Positions 8,257-17,158 of a stretch of 64,000 nt of DNA are shown piece by piece. This DNA comes from Bog-473 sp036489775. GTDB lineage: Bacteria; Actinomycetota; Acidimicrobiia; Acidimicrobiales; RAAP-2. Under the pieces are notes generated by a model. The model saw only the letters and a list, made by a program, of their open reading frames with translations. It made no database searches and was not told the DNA's origin. The translations under genes and the position numbers were made by a program. Every line of letters begins with the position of its first letter. The stretch's first letter is position 1. The stretch lies in the NCBI GenBank assembly GCA_036489775.1, contig DASXFC010000031.1, positions 62,001-126,000 of the forward strand, in the 5' to 3' direction.

Positions 8257-10140
8257 ATGGGAATGAAGGGCTTATTGAGGCGCACGCTCGTCATGGCGAT
8301 GGCCGTGGGCGCGCTGACCGCCGGTCTGATCACGCTGGCCGGTCCGGCCACCTCGAGTGGGGCCGCGGTCCCGACGACCGCAACCTGGGCGGAGCCGCCT
8401 GGGGCGACCCCGAACTACATCTTGCCCTTCTACCCAGCGCAGCTGTGCTCGGTGGATAACACCGGTCAGTTCCAATGGATGATGTACCGGCCGCTCTACT
8501 GGCCCGGGACTGGTGGGTCGGCCACGATTGACCCGAAACTCTCGCTGGCCAACACACCGACGTACTCCAATGGCGGCACCACCGTCACGATCAACCTGAA
8601 GAATTACAAGTGGTCGAACGGGGAGTCCGTCACCGGCCAGGACGTCCAGTTCTTCATGAACATCTACCACGCCCAAAAGGCCAACTTCTGTGGCTACGTC
8701 TCGGGGTACTTCCCTGACAACGTGACCAACGTCACCCACACGGCCAGCACGGTGACCTTCACCTTCAATAAGGCTTACAATCAACAGTGGATCCTCTACA
8801 ACGAGCTGGCGCAGATCACGCCCATGCCGATTGCCTGGGACATCACGTCAGCTGGCGCAGCTTCCGGTTCGGGTGGTTGCTCCAATGCCGCCTACGCCGC
8901 CGACGACGCCGGCTGCACCAAGGTGTACACCTTCCTGTCGAACGCGGCCGGTTTCAACCCAAGCAACCCCAGCGCGGCCAACAACTCGCTGAACACCTAT
9001 GCCACCAACCCGCTCTGGCAGGTGGTGGACGGACCGTGGAAGCTGAAGTCCTTCAACGCCGACGGTGAGTGCTCGTTCGTGCCCAACCCGTCGTACTCGG
9101 GCCCGACGAAGGCGACGCTGAAGCTGTTCACGGAGGTTCCGTATACCGCGGACTCGGCTGAATTCAATGCCCTGGTCGGTGGGAATCTAAGTGTCGGCTA
9201 CGTACCGGTCGGCGACCTACCCAGCAGCACCACGAGCCCACTGAAGGCAGGGAAGAACAACTCTCGGTTGGCTGGCACCTACGATCTGGCACCCTGGTAC
9301 CTGTTCTCCATCAACTACTTCCCGGAGAACTTCAGCTCCAACGCTGGCAAGGGTGCAGTCGGCGCCGTCTTCAAGCAGCTCTATTTCCGCCAAGCGTTGC
9401 AGTTGTTGATCAACCAGCCCTTGTACATCAACAAGATCTTCAAGGGCTATGGCGTCCCGACGTACGGCCCGGTGCCGGTCATCCCGACCAACCCATATGC
9501 ATCGAAGCTCGAGAAGTCGAACCCGTATCCGTACAACCCGTCCAAGGCCAAGTCGCTGCTGACGTCGCACGGTTGGAAGGTGGTTGCTAACGGGACCGAT
9601 ACCTGCATCAAGCCCGGATCGGCAGCCAATGAGTGCGGTGCTGGAATCCCAGCAGGCACGCCATTGAAGTTCAACGAGCAGTGGGCATCGGGCGTGGCAT
9701 CTTCGCAGGAAGAGGTCACGGCTGAGAAGGCATCGTGGTCATCCGTCGGCATCAACGTGACGCTCAGTGCCGCCACCTTCAACACGGTGATCAGTAATGC
9801 CGTCGCTTGCCCCAACGGCTGCTCGTGGGAGCTGCAGAACTGGACCGGTGGTTGGACGTTCGCGCCCGACTACTACCCCAGCGGTGAGGAACTCTTCCAA
9901 CTCGGTGCAGCCGCCAACTACGGCGACTACAACGACGCCACCAACCAGGCCGACATCACCGCCACCATCGACACCAACGCACCGCTCACCACGTGGGAGA
10001 ACTACCTGGCCAAGCAACTGCCGGACATCTTCCAGGTGAACGAGGCCTACTCACTCGTCGAGTACAACAAGGACCTCACCGGCGTGGTGCCGCAGAACGC
10101 ATTCTCGGCGATCCTGCCCGAGAACTGGCGCTGGAAGTAA
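8257..10140 (+). CDS. ABC transporter substrate-binding protein, family 5 (peptide/solute)
   Basis: This 627-residue extracellular solute-binding protein is of the DppA/OppA family. Residues 1-36 are a Sec signal peptide (MGMKGLLRRTL, then a hydrophobic core, then SSGA). The mature part shows family-5 features, for example LKNYKWSNGESVTGQDVQFF and FRQALQLLINQPLYI. No lipobox cysteine is present, so the mature protein is not obviously a lipoprotein, which is unusual for an actinobacterial SBP. It precedes two permease genes and is separated from them by a strong hairpin. Likely cargo is peptides, but family-5 proteins also bind nickel, sugars or opines. Confidence 0.92.
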   Translation: MGMKGLLRRTLVMAMAVGALTAGLITLAGPATSSGAAVPTTATWAEPPGATPNYILPFYPAQLCSVDNTGQFQWMMYRPLYWPGTGGSATIDPKLSLANTPTYSNGGTTVTINLKNYKWSNGESVTGQDVQFFMNIYHAQKANFCGYVSGYFPDNVTNVTHTASTVTFTFNKAYNQQWILYNELAQITPMPIAWDITSAGAASGSGGCSNAAYAADDAGCTKVYTFLSNAAGFNPSNPSAANNSLNTYATNPLWQVVDGPWKLKSFNADGECSFVPNPSYSGPTKATLKLFTEVPYTADSAEFNALVGGNLSVGYVPVGDLPSSTTSPLKAGKNNSRLAGTYDLAPWYLFSINYFPENFSSNAGKGAVGAVFKQLYFRQALQLLINQPLYINKIFKGYGVPTYGPVPVIPTNPYASKLEKSNPYPYNPSKAKSLLTSHGWKVVANGTDTCIKPGSAANECGAGIPAGTPLKFNEQWASGVASSQEEVTAEKASWSSVGINVTLSAATFNTVISNAVACPNGCSWELQNWTGGWTFAPDYYPSGEELFQLGAAANYGDYNDATNQADITATIDTNAPLTTWENYLAKQLPDIFQVNEAYSLVEYNKDLTGVVPQNAFSAILPENWRWK

Positions 10141-10182
10141 AGAGGTTCTGAAGGAGTTCGGCCACCAAAGAAAATAAGAGAT

Positions 10183-10239
10183 GATGACATGTCCCCCCGG
10201 TCAGAGCCCATGTGCTCAGGGCCGGGGGGACATGTCATC
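10183..10239 (+). terminator. 18-bp perfect hairpin between binding-protein and permease genes
   Basis: Bases 10183-10200 pair perfectly with 10222-10239 (arm gatgacatgtccccccgg), and the 21-base loop can form a further gagc/gctc pairing. There is no U-tract, so it may act as an attenuator or as a 3' mRNA stabiliser that keeps the binding protein more abundant than the permeases. That function is inferred from position. Confidence 0.75.
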
Positions 10240-10264
10240 TCTGGTCGAATAGCTTTTCACTCCA

Positions 10265-11224
10265 ATGCTCGGCTACATCATCCGCCGCGTTCTGCAGGCC
10301 GTCGTCGTCGTGCTGGGCGTGGTCTTCATCGTCTTCCTGCTGAGCAAGCTCATCCCTGGGGGCGAGGCCGCAGCGGCGCTCGGACCGAGGCGCACCCACC
10401 TCCAGGTGGCCAACTTCAACCGTGTCAACGGCCTCGACCTCCCGATTTACGATCAGTTCTGGCGCTATCTGTGGGGCCTGTTCTGGCACCACTACCTGGG
10501 GTACTCGTTCAAGAACAACGAGGGCGTCAACGAACTGATCGGTCAACGCCTGCCCAAGACGTTGACGCTGGTCGGTGTGTCCACCCTGGTCGCCCTCATC
10601 ATTGCGGTGCCGCTCGGGATCCTCCAGGTGGTCAAGCGGCACACAGTGATCGACTACGCCCTCACCACGCTGTCCTTCTTGTTCTACGCCATGCCCGCCT
10701 TCCTGCTGGGCTTCCTTCTCATCCTCTTCTTCTGCTTCGACTTCCACCTCTTCCCCGTCTCGCCGCCCATCGGCAGCGGGGCCTGGACGATCGTCACCGA
10801 CCCCAGAGCCTTCGTCCTGCCGGTGGTCACCCTCTCGGCCCTGACCATCGCGTCGTTCAGCCGTTACATGCGGTCCTCGATGATGGATGCCCTGACCGAG
10901 GACTACATCCGGACCGCTCGGGCCAAGGGCGCCAGCAACAACCGGGTGCTCTACGGACACGCCCTACGCAACGCGCTCATCCCGATCCTGACCCTGATCG
11001 GGCTCTCGCTGCCGGCCATCGCCAGCGGTGCCTTGATCACCGAGACGGTCTTCAACTACCCCGGCATGGGCCTGTTGACCGTGACGTCAGCCGCCAGTGA
11101 CGATATCCCCACCATCTTGGGCGCCACGTTGGTGATCACAATCTTCACCGTCATTGGCTCTCTGCTGGCCGACATCCTCTACGCCATTGCCGACCCGCGC
11201 ATCCGATTGGGAAGTACCTCATGA
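10265..11224 (+). CDS. ABC transporter permease, DppB/OppB type
   Basis: This 319-residue inner-membrane permease begins MLGYIIRRVLQAVVVVLGVVF, the classic DppB first helix, and carries the EAA-loop segment YIRTARAKGASNNRVLYGHALRNALIP. About six transmembrane helices are visible. It is the first of two permease subunits forming the channel for the family-5 binding protein. It overlaps the next permease by four bases (ATGA). A TAGCTT box nine bases before its ATG suggests a second, near-leaderless promoter downstream of the hairpin. Confidence 0.93.
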   Translation: MLGYIIRRVLQAVVVVLGVVFIVFLLSKLIPGGEAAAALGPRRTHLQVANFNRVNGLDLPIYDQFWRYLWGLFWHHYLGYSFKNNEGVNELIGQRLPKTLTLVGVSTLVALIIAVPLGILQVVKRHTVIDYALTTLSFLFYAMPAFLLGFLLILFFCFDFHLFPVSPPIGSGAWTIVTDPRAFVLPVVTLSALTIASFSRYMRSSMMDALTEDYIRTARAKGASNNRVLYGHALRNALIPILTLIGLSLPAIASGALITETVFNYPGMGLLTVTSAASDDIPTILGATLVITIFTVIGSLLADILYAIADPRIRLGSTS

Positions 11225-12207
11225 CGACACACGACGACGACATTCCTCCCTCGCCCGAGGATCTCCCCGAACAACCAGCCGCCACACCCATGGGCCACTT
11301 GGTCGACCCCGTCGATCTGGTGGGGCCAGAAGGCGGCGAGGTGTCCTCGGTCGGTGGCATGGGCCGTCAGATCGTCAACGTCTTCTTCGAGAACAAGCTG
11401 GCCGTGATCGGCCTCATTGTCATCGTCTTCTTCGTCCTGTTCTGTTTCATCGGGCCATGGCTGTACCACACCAACCAGACGAACGCCGAGACCGCGCTCA
11501 ATAACGTGGAAAACGCTTCACCGGGCGCCGGTCATCCGCTGGGTACCGACATCGCGGGCTTCGACATTCTGGGCCGACTCATGTTCGGCGGCCAGGCCTC
11601 CCTCATCGTCGGCTTCGCCTCAGCCGCGGCAGCCACCGTGGTCGGCGTGATCTACGGAGCGATTGCCGGATTCCTCGGTGGCTGGGTCGACGCCGTCATG
11701 ATGCGAATCGTCGACATGTTCCTGTCGATCCCGGTCTTGTTCCTCCTCATCGCCCTGGCCACCATCTTCCACCCCTCCGAGCTCCTCTTCATCCTGATCA
11801 TCGCCTTCGTCAGCTGGTTGATACCGGCCCGACTCGTACGCGGTGAGACATTGACCTTGCGCGTCCGCGAATACGTCCAAGCCGTTCGGGTCATGGGTGG
11901 GACGAGGAAACGGATTATCGGTCGCCATATCGTCCCCAACTCCATCGGCACCATCGTCGTCTTCGCCACCTTCCAGGTGGCCGACTCGATCCTCCTGCTG
12001 GCTGCCCTCGGCTTCATCGGTCTGGGCATCCCGGCCCCCGGCACGGACTGGGGCAGCATGCTCTCAGTCGGCGTCGAGAGCGCGGCCGACGGCTACTGGT
12101 GGCAGATCTATCCGGCGGGACTGTGCATCGTCCTCGTCGTCATCGCCTTCAACTTCATCGGCGACGCCCTGCGGGACGCGCTGGAAGTTCGCCTCCAGCG
12201 GCGCTGA
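11221..12207 (+). CDS. ABC transporter permease, DppC/OppC type
   Basis: This 328-residue permease has a ~45-residue hydrophilic, acidic N-terminal extension rich in Pro and Glu before the first helix (FENKLAVIGLIVIVFFVLF). The EAA loop is YVQAVRVMGGTRKRIIGRHIVPNSI. It pairs with the DppB-type permease. Its start overlaps the previous stop (ATGA), and its stop lies 16 bases from the convergent ATPase gene stop, so the importer is split between two strands. Confidence 0.92.
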   Translation: MTTHDDDIPPSPEDLPEQPAATPMGHLVDPVDLVGPEGGEVSSVGGMGRQIVNVFFENKLAVIGLIVIVFFVLFCFIGPWLYHTNQTNAETALNNVENASPGAGHPLGTDIAGFDILGRLMFGGQASLIVGFASAAAATVVGVIYGAIAGFLGGWVDAVMMRIVDMFLSIPVLFLLIALATIFHPSELLFILIIAFVSWLIPARLVRGETLTLRVREYVQAVRVMGGTRKRIIGRHIVPNSIGTIVVFATFQVADSILLLAALGFIGLGIPAPGTDWGSMLSVGVESAADGYWWQIYPAGLCIVLVVIAFNFIGDALRDALEVRLQRR

Positions 12208-12223
12208 GCTGCAGTCGTCCCGA

Positions 12224-14302
12224 CTAGGACGAAGAGGCCACGGCCCGGGCGCCGATGGCGACCGGGGTCTGCAGCGGGAAGTGGCAGGCCGCCAAGTGAC
12301 CTGAGCCGAAGTCGGTCAGGGTCGGCTCGACCTCGGAGCAGACCTGCTGGGCCCGCGGGCAGCGGGTGCGGAAGCGGCAGCCCGAGGGCGGGTTGACCGC
12401 TGAAGGCAGTTCACCCCGCACCGCCACCTTGCGCTCGACCCCTTCGACCACGACCGCCGACGGGACGGCGTCGAGCAGGCCCTGGGTGTACGGATGGGCC
12501 GGGTGGTCGTAGACCTGGCTGGCCGGACCCTGCTCGACCAGCTTGCCCAGGTACATGACGCCGATGGTGTCGGCCATGTACCGGATCACGGCCAGGTCGT
12601 GCGAGATCATCACGTAGGTCAGATCGTGCTTGCGCTGCAGGTCCTTCATCAGATTGAGGATCTGCGCCTGGATCGACACGTCGAGGGCGGATACCGGCTC
12701 GTCCGCCACCACCAGCTTGGGATCGAGCGCCAAGGCCCGGGCCAGACCAATGCGCTGGCGCTGACCGCCGGAGAATTCGTGCGGGTACCGCTCGACGGCC
12801 TGAGGGCTCAACCCGACCTCGCGCAACAGGTCCTGCACGCGCTGTTCCCGTTCATTTGGGGACCCGACCTTCTGCACCTTGAGCGGTTCCTCGATGATCG
12901 TACCGACCCGCATACGGGGGTCCAACGACGCGTAGGGGTCCTGGAACATGAGCTGGACGTCCTTGCGGCGGGCCCGGAGTTCTTTGGGCTTGAGGCTGGT
13001 GAGGTCGGTGCCCTCGAAGGTGACGGACCCCGAGGTCGGGGACTCGAGGGCCACCATCAACCGCCCGATGGTGGTCTTTCCGCATCCGGACTCGCCGACC
13101 AGACCGTAGGTCTCGCCCCGGCGGATCGACAACGTGACATCGGAGACGGCGTGCACGGCACCAACCTGGTGCCGGAGGAGACCCCCGGCCATGACCGGGA
13201 ACTCCTTCACCAAGTTGGTTACCGTCAAGATGGTGGGTGCGATGGCCAGCGCCTCACTGCGGGCCAGGGAAACGCCATCGCTGGACGCGGCGCGTACCTT
13301 CGCCACGACCGACGTACCGTCGTGCTGGACCGGGTGGAAGCAGGCGTAACGGTGGTTGACGCCGCGGTCACCCGCATCGACCAGCGGCGGATCCTCGCTC
13401 CGGCACTGGTCCGTGGCGTACATGCAGCGGGGTGCGAAGCGGCAGTTGGTGATCTCCTTGGAGAGATCAGGTGGCAGCCCCGGGATGCTGAGCAGCGACT
13501 CGTTGGGATCCTGGTCGATCTTGGGCACCGACGCCAGCAGCGCTTCGGCGTAGGGATGCCGCATGTCCTCGAAGAGGCGCTTGGTCGGTGCCTCCTCAGC
13601 GATCTTGCCGGCGTACATCACGATGACCCGGTTGGCCCGCCCCGCGATCACACCCATGTCGTGGGTGATGAGGATGACACCCATCTGGAGGCGCGACCGC
13701 AGGCCGTCGATCAGATCCAGGATCTGGGCCTGGATGGTGACATCGAGGGCGGTGGTCGGCTCGTCAGCGATCAGCAGCTTGGGGTCGCAGGCCAGGGCCA
13801 TGGCGATCATGACCCGTTGGCGCAGACCACCCGAAAGTTCGTGGGGGTACTGGTCCAGCCGCTCCTCGGGACGAGGCATCTCGACCAGCTTGAGTACCTC
13901 AAGGGCGCGTTGACGGGCTTGCTCCTTATTGACCGGGCGGTGCAGGAGCACGCCTTCGGCGATCTGCCGACCGATGGTCATGGTCGGGTTCAGGGAGGTC
14001 ATGGGGTCCTGGGGAATGAGCGCCACCTCATCACCCCGCACCTGGCGCATCTCACGCTCTGAGAGGGTGGCCAGGTCCCGCCCCAGCAGCGTCACACTGC
14101 CGGCGGTCACGTGGCCGTTGTTGGGCAGCAACCGCATGATGGACAGGCCGGTGGTGCTCTTGCCGCAGCCGGACTCGCCGACGATGCCGACGCACTCGCC
14201 TTGTTCGACGCTGAAGGAAATGCCGTCGAGCGCCACCACGCTGGAGTGGCGCATCCGGAATTCCGTGCGCAAGTCCTTGACCGAAAGCAGGGTCGAACTC
14301 AT
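12224..14302 (-). CDS. Double ABC ATPase of the peptide importer (DppD-DppF fusion)
   Basis: This 692-residue protein contains two complete ABC ATPase units. Unit one has Walker A GESGCGKST near residue 40, signature LSGGLRQR and Walker B LLIADEPTTALD. It ends with the oligopeptide-ABC C-terminal cysteine element (CRFAPRCMYATDQC). Unit two has GESGCGKTT near residue 405, FSGGQRQR, LVVADEPVSALD, and a second Cys element (CRFRTRCPRAQQVC). The fusion replaces separate DppD and DppF subunits. It is transcribed toward the permeases from its own promoter (TAGCAT nine bases before the ATG). Confidence 0.94.
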   Translation of the reverse strand: MSSTLLSVKDLRTEFRMRHSSVVALDGISFSVEQGECVGIVGESGCGKSTTGLSIMRLLPNNGHVTAGSVTLLGRDLATLSEREMRQVRGDEVALIPQDPMTSLNPTMTIGRQIAEGVLLHRPVNKEQARQRALEVLKLVEMPRPEERLDQYPHELSGGLRQRVMIAMALACDPKLLIADEPTTALDVTIQAQILDLIDGLRSRLQMGVILITHDMGVIAGRANRVIVMYAGKIAEEAPTKRLFEDMRHPYAEALLASVPKIDQDPNESLLSIPGLPPDLSKEITNCRFAPRCMYATDQCRSEDPPLVDAGDRGVNHRYACFHPVQHDGTSVVAKVRAASSDGVSLARSEALAIAPTILTVTNLVKEFPVMAGGLLRHQVGAVHAVSDVTLSIRRGETYGLVGESGCGKTTIGRLMVALESPTSGSVTFEGTDLTSLKPKELRARRKDVQLMFQDPYASLDPRMRVGTIIEEPLKVQKVGSPNEREQRVQDLLREVGLSPQAVERYPHEFSGGQRQRIGLARALALDPKLVVADEPVSALDVSIQAQILNLMKDLQRKHDLTYVMISHDLAVIRYMADTIGVMYLGKLVEQGPASQVYDHPAHPYTQGLLDAVPSAVVVEGVERKVAVRGELPSAVNPPSGCRFRTRCPRAQQVCSEVEPTLTDFGSGHLAACHFPLQTPVAIGARAVASSS

Positions 14303-14314
14303 GTTCGGGCCATG

Positions 14315-15034
14315 CTACCCGGGGTCACCTGGGTTGGACCGGTCGAGGCCCTGGTCACAGGCGCGGCGGATCGGAGCACGCCAATCACGCCAGGCCAGGT
14401 CCTCGGCATAAGCCCAACGCCGATGCACCGCCGACATGCCATAACCCTGCAACGCCATCTGGTGGCGAGGCGACGGGTAGCCCTTGTTGAGGTCGAACCC
14501 GTAGGCCGGGTAGTGCTCGACCTCCCCTCGCATGATGCGGTCCCGCACCACTTTGGCCAGCACCGAGGCGGCCGCCACCGAAGCGCAACGGGCGTCGCCC
14601 TTGACCACCGGCTTGACCACACCGCCGAAGCCGCCGGGCTCGCTCTCGGGCCGGCGCAGCAAGTTCACCGGGCCGTCGACCAGCAGGGCATCGGGCGACA
14701 GCCGGAGCCCGCCGATGGCCCGTTCAGCCGCCACCCGCAACGCCATGGTCATGCCCCAGGCGTCGCACTCCTCGGGCGAGGCATGACCGATGGACCAGTC
14801 GACGCACCAGCTGGCCACCGAGTCGAAGATCTCCTCCCGTCGCATCTCGCTCAGCTGCTTGGAGTCACGGAGCCAGGCGGGCATCGAGCGCACCGCCCGT
14901 GGCTTGACCACGGCGACACCGACGGTCAACGGTCCGGCCCACGCGCCACGGCCGACTTCGTCGAGACCGCCCACGAGGGCATGGCCCTGGGCGCGCAATG
15001 TCCGCTCTTGGAAGAGGGTCGGAGTGTTCACCAT
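14315..15034 (-). CDS. rnhB: Ribonuclease HII
   Basis: This 239-residue RNase HII removes RNA from RNA-DNA hybrids and embedded ribonucleotides. The active-site Asp25-Glu26 pair is in VGGLDEVGRGAWAGPL, the G-R-G motif follows, and a further acidic residue lies in DALLVDGPVNL, with the DDEVAA-type segment represented by KGDARCASVAAASVLAKVVRD. Length is normal for the family. It diverges from a small gene at 15061, with only 26 bases between start codons. Confidence 0.95.
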   Translation of the reverse strand: MVNTPTLFQERTLRAQGHALVGGLDEVGRGAWAGPLTVGVAVVKPRAVRSMPAWLRDSKQLSEMRREEIFDSVASWCVDWSIGHASPEECDAWGMTMALRVAAERAIGGLRLSPDALLVDGPVNLLRRPESEPGGFGGVVKPVVKGDARCASVAAASVLAKVVRDRIMRGEVEHYPAYGFDLNKGYPSPRHQMALQGYGMSAVHRRWAYAEDLAWRDWRAPIRRACDQGLDRSNPGDPG

Positions 15035-15048
15035 GACCCAGGCCTCAA

Positions 15049-15054
15049 TACGAT
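15049..15054 (+). promoter_or_regulatory. Leaderless -10 element of the 79-residue gene
   Basis: TACGAT lies six bases before the GTG at 15061. It sits in the 26-base gap to the divergent rnhB start, so the two promoters must overlap or intrude into coding sequence. Confidence 0.55.
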
Positions 15055-15060
15055 GGGGCC

Positions 15061-15300
15061 GTGACTGATGGAGGGGGGACGGGCGCCGACCTCAACCTGC
15101 GCATGCCGCTGCCCCCGGGCACCAAGGTTGATGTGCGCAACCGATACCAGGGCACCTGGGTCCGCGGCTTCGAGGTGGCCGAGGAGACCCCCGACGGTTA
15201 CCGCATCCGTCGGCTCTCCGACGGCAGCGTGCTGGGTGAGCTTTTCAACCGTGACGACGTACGCCGGGAGCGCACGCGTCAAGGGTTCTGGTGGCACTGA
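15061..15300 (+). CDS. Small conserved-looking hypothetical protein (possible SH3/Tudor-like barrel)
   Basis: This gene encodes 79 residues with GTG start. The core LPPGTKVDVRNRYQGTWVRGFEV ... YRIRRLSDGSVL is a run of short beta strands with a hydrophobic/charged pattern like small SH3 or Tudor barrels, ending in basic residues (RERTRQGFWWH). No enzymatic motif is visible. Coding is supported by high third-position GC and the leaderless -10 box. I do not recognise a named family; the fold is inference only. Confidence 0.7.
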   Translation: MTDGGGTGADLNLRMPLPPGTKVDVRNRYQGTWVRGFEVAEETPDGYRIRRLSDGSVLGELFNRDDVRRERTRQGFWWH

Positions 15301-15306
15301 GCCGGC

Positions 15307-15603
15307 TCAGCGGCCAGCGTGGCGGACCGCCTCGATGTAATCGTCGATCGGGATGGCGGCCAGCGTCAACGTCTTGAGGGTGCCCCGGGCACCCAGGACG
15401 AGGGCGACCCGGGCCATGGTCTTCTCGTCCGGTGCATCGAGCACGGTGCAGAAGTCGTAGGGACCGAGGAGGGCCCACTGGGCCAGGACTCGAACGCCCA
15501 TGGCCTCCACCTCGGCATTGACCGCCTTGAGGCGGTCGGGGTTCTCCGTGAGGGTGGACGCGCCTTCGGGGCCCACGGTCGAGAGCATGAGAAAGGTGGA
15601 CAT
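15307..15603 (-). CDS. GYD-domain protein
   Basis: The 98-residue protein matches the small dimeric ferredoxin-like GYD family: FLMLSTVGPEG at the start and ALLGPYDFCTVLDAPDEKTMARV in the centre, which holds the GxYD-type turn. The biochemical function of the family is not established. The ATG at 15603 has TAGCGT six bases upstream, suggesting leaderless expression. It ends seven bases from the convergent 79-residue gene. Confidence 0.8.
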   Translation of the reverse strand: MSTFLMLSTVGPEGASTLTENPDRLKAVNAEVEAMGVRVLAQWALLGPYDFCTVLDAPDEKTMARVALVLGARGTLKTLTLAAIPIDDYIEAVRHAGR

Positions 15604-15609
15604 GCACGC

Positions 15610-15615
15610 ACGCTA
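15610..15615 (-). promoter_or_regulatory. Leaderless -10 element of the GYD gene
   Basis: Minus-strand TAGCGT followed by gcgtgc and the ATG at 15603. Confidence 0.5.
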
Positions 15616-15644
15616 TCCCAGTGCCCGCGTCACTCCTCCGTCAC

Positions 15645-17126
15645 TCAGGCCTGCCGCAGCTCGGACCGGAGTACCTTGCCCATGGCGTTGCGGGGCAGCG
15701 CCGGCAGGACCCGCAGTTGGCGTGGGCACTTGTAGGAGGCCAGCTCGCGGGAGGCCAGCGCTTCGAGTGCCCCGAGGTCGGGAGGTGACCCCGCCCCCAC
15801 CACGAAAGCCACCACCGTTTCACCCCATTCTTCGGAGGGGATGCCGACCACCGCCACCTCGGCCACCGACGCATGGCGGGCCAGCACCGCTTCGACTTCA
15901 GCCGGATAGACGTTGTGGCCGCCGGTGATGATGAGCTCGGTTTGGCGGCCCCGGATGGCGACGTAACCGTCACCATCGAGTGAAGCCAGGTCGCCGGTGG
16001 CGAACCAGCCGTCCCGCCAGCTGGCCGCGGTGGCCTCGGGCCGCTCCCAATAGCCGCGGCACATCGAGGGGCCGCGGACGAGCAGTTCCCCCACCCCGTC
16101 GTCATCGGGATCGTCAATGGCCGCCTCGACCCCGGGCAGCGGCAGTCCCACCGTGCCCGGACGGCGTTCGCCCCGGAGCGGGTTCGAAAGGGTGAGCAGC
16201 GTCTCGGACATCCCGTAGCGCTCGAGCACGATGACACCGTCGTCGTGACATCGGTGCCATAAGGCGCTAGGCAGGGGCGCCGAGCCCGAGACGCAGAGGC
16301 GGAGCGCGGACAACGCCGCCATCCGGCCCGTCTCGGCCAAGCGGTGGTACATGGTGGGGACTCCGAAGAACATGGTGGCGCCGGGCGCCGCGTCCAGGAC
16401 GGCCTCGGGGCTGAAGCGTTCGAGAATCAGCGCTGACGCCCCCGCGCTCAGCGTGCCGAAGAGACCGGCACAGAGCCCATGCACATGGAAGAGCGGGAGG
16501 GCGAGGATCAGCCGGTCCTCGGGCTGCCAATCCCAGGCCACCCGCAGGGACTCCACCCCAGCCACCAGTGAGCCATGCGTGTGCACCGCGCCCTTGGGAC
16601 GGCCCGTAGTGCCCGAGGTATAGACGCAGAGGGCGTCGTCCGAGGCCGTCACCGCATCGAGGACTGGGACGCCTGTCCCGACACCGTGGGTCAGCAGCTC
16701 GACCGGCCTCGCTTGGTGGCAACCCGACTCCGCCATCTGCTCGGGGCGGTCGAGGATGGCGGCGGTCGGCCGGGCGTCGCTCAACAAATGAGCCATTTCC
16801 GAGGGTGTACTGGCCGGGTTCACCGGTACCACCACCGCACCGAGGCGCAGCGCGCCCAGCAGCACCACAATGGAGTCGAGGTTGGCGTGGCAGCTCCAGA
16901 GCACCCGGTCGCCCCGCCTCACTCCCCACCCGGCCAGGGCCGACGCGGCCGTCGCCGTCTCCTCCAGCAGGTCCGACCCGGTCAGTGCCCGCTCGTCGCC
17001 GGCGGGGTCGATCAATACGGCCCGGTCGGCGCCCCGTTCCCACTGCTGTCGCCACCCCTCCAAAAGGGTGCCCCTGTCCTCAGGGAGGCGACCGTGGACC
17101 GAGCCCGGAGGGACCAGCGCCTTCAC
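15645..17126 (-). CDS. AMP-forming acyl-CoA synthetase
   Basis: This 493-residue member of the ANL superfamily activates a carboxylate through an acyl-adenylate and transfers it to CoA. The P-loop is VYTSGTTGRPKGAVHTHGS (residues ~170-188), the adenine motif is ERYGMSETLLT, the hinge is DGWFATGDLASLDGDGYVAIRGR, and the C-terminal lysine is in NAMGKVLRSELR. It resembles malonyl-CoA and medium-chain synthetases, but substrate cannot be fixed. The start is GTG at 17126, 32 bases from the divergent mannosidase. Confidence 0.9.
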   Translation of the reverse strand: MKALVPPGSVHGRLPEDRGTLLEGWRQQWERGADRAVLIDPAGDERALTGSDLLEETATAASALAGWGVRRGDRVLWSCHANLDSIVVLLGALRLGAVVVPVNPASTPSEMAHLLSDARPTAAILDRPEQMAESGCHQARPVELLTHGVGTGVPVLDAVTASDDALCVYTSGTTGRPKGAVHTHGSLVAGVESLRVAWDWQPEDRLILALPLFHVHGLCAGLFGTLSAGASALILERFSPEAVLDAAPGATMFFGVPTMYHRLAETGRMAALSALRLCVSGSAPLPSALWHRCHDDGVIVLERYGMSETLLTLSNPLRGERRPGTVGLPLPGVEAAIDDPDDDGVGELLVRGPSMCRGYWERPEATAASWRDGWFATGDLASLDGDGYVAIRGRQTELIITGGHNVYPAEVEAVLARHASVAEVAVVGIPSEEWGETVVAFVVGAGSPPDLGALEALASRELASYKCPRQLRVLPALPRNAMGKVLRSELRQA

Positions 17127-17145
17127 CAGGCTGACCCTGGCGTCA

Positions 17146-17151
17146 TAGTCT
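17146..17151 (+). promoter_or_regulatory. Leaderless -10 element of the alpha-mannosidase gene
   Basis: TAGTCT is followed by exactly seven bases (ggcggtc) and the ATG at 17159. Confidence 0.6.
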
Positions 17152-17158
17152 GGCGGTC

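Noticed and set aside
12494..14062. Long plus-strand open frame (522 codons) opposite the double ATPase gene
   Set aside because: Antisense shadow of a GC-rich gene. The encoded protein is low-complexity with no motifs, whereas the minus strand encodes two intact ABC ATPases.
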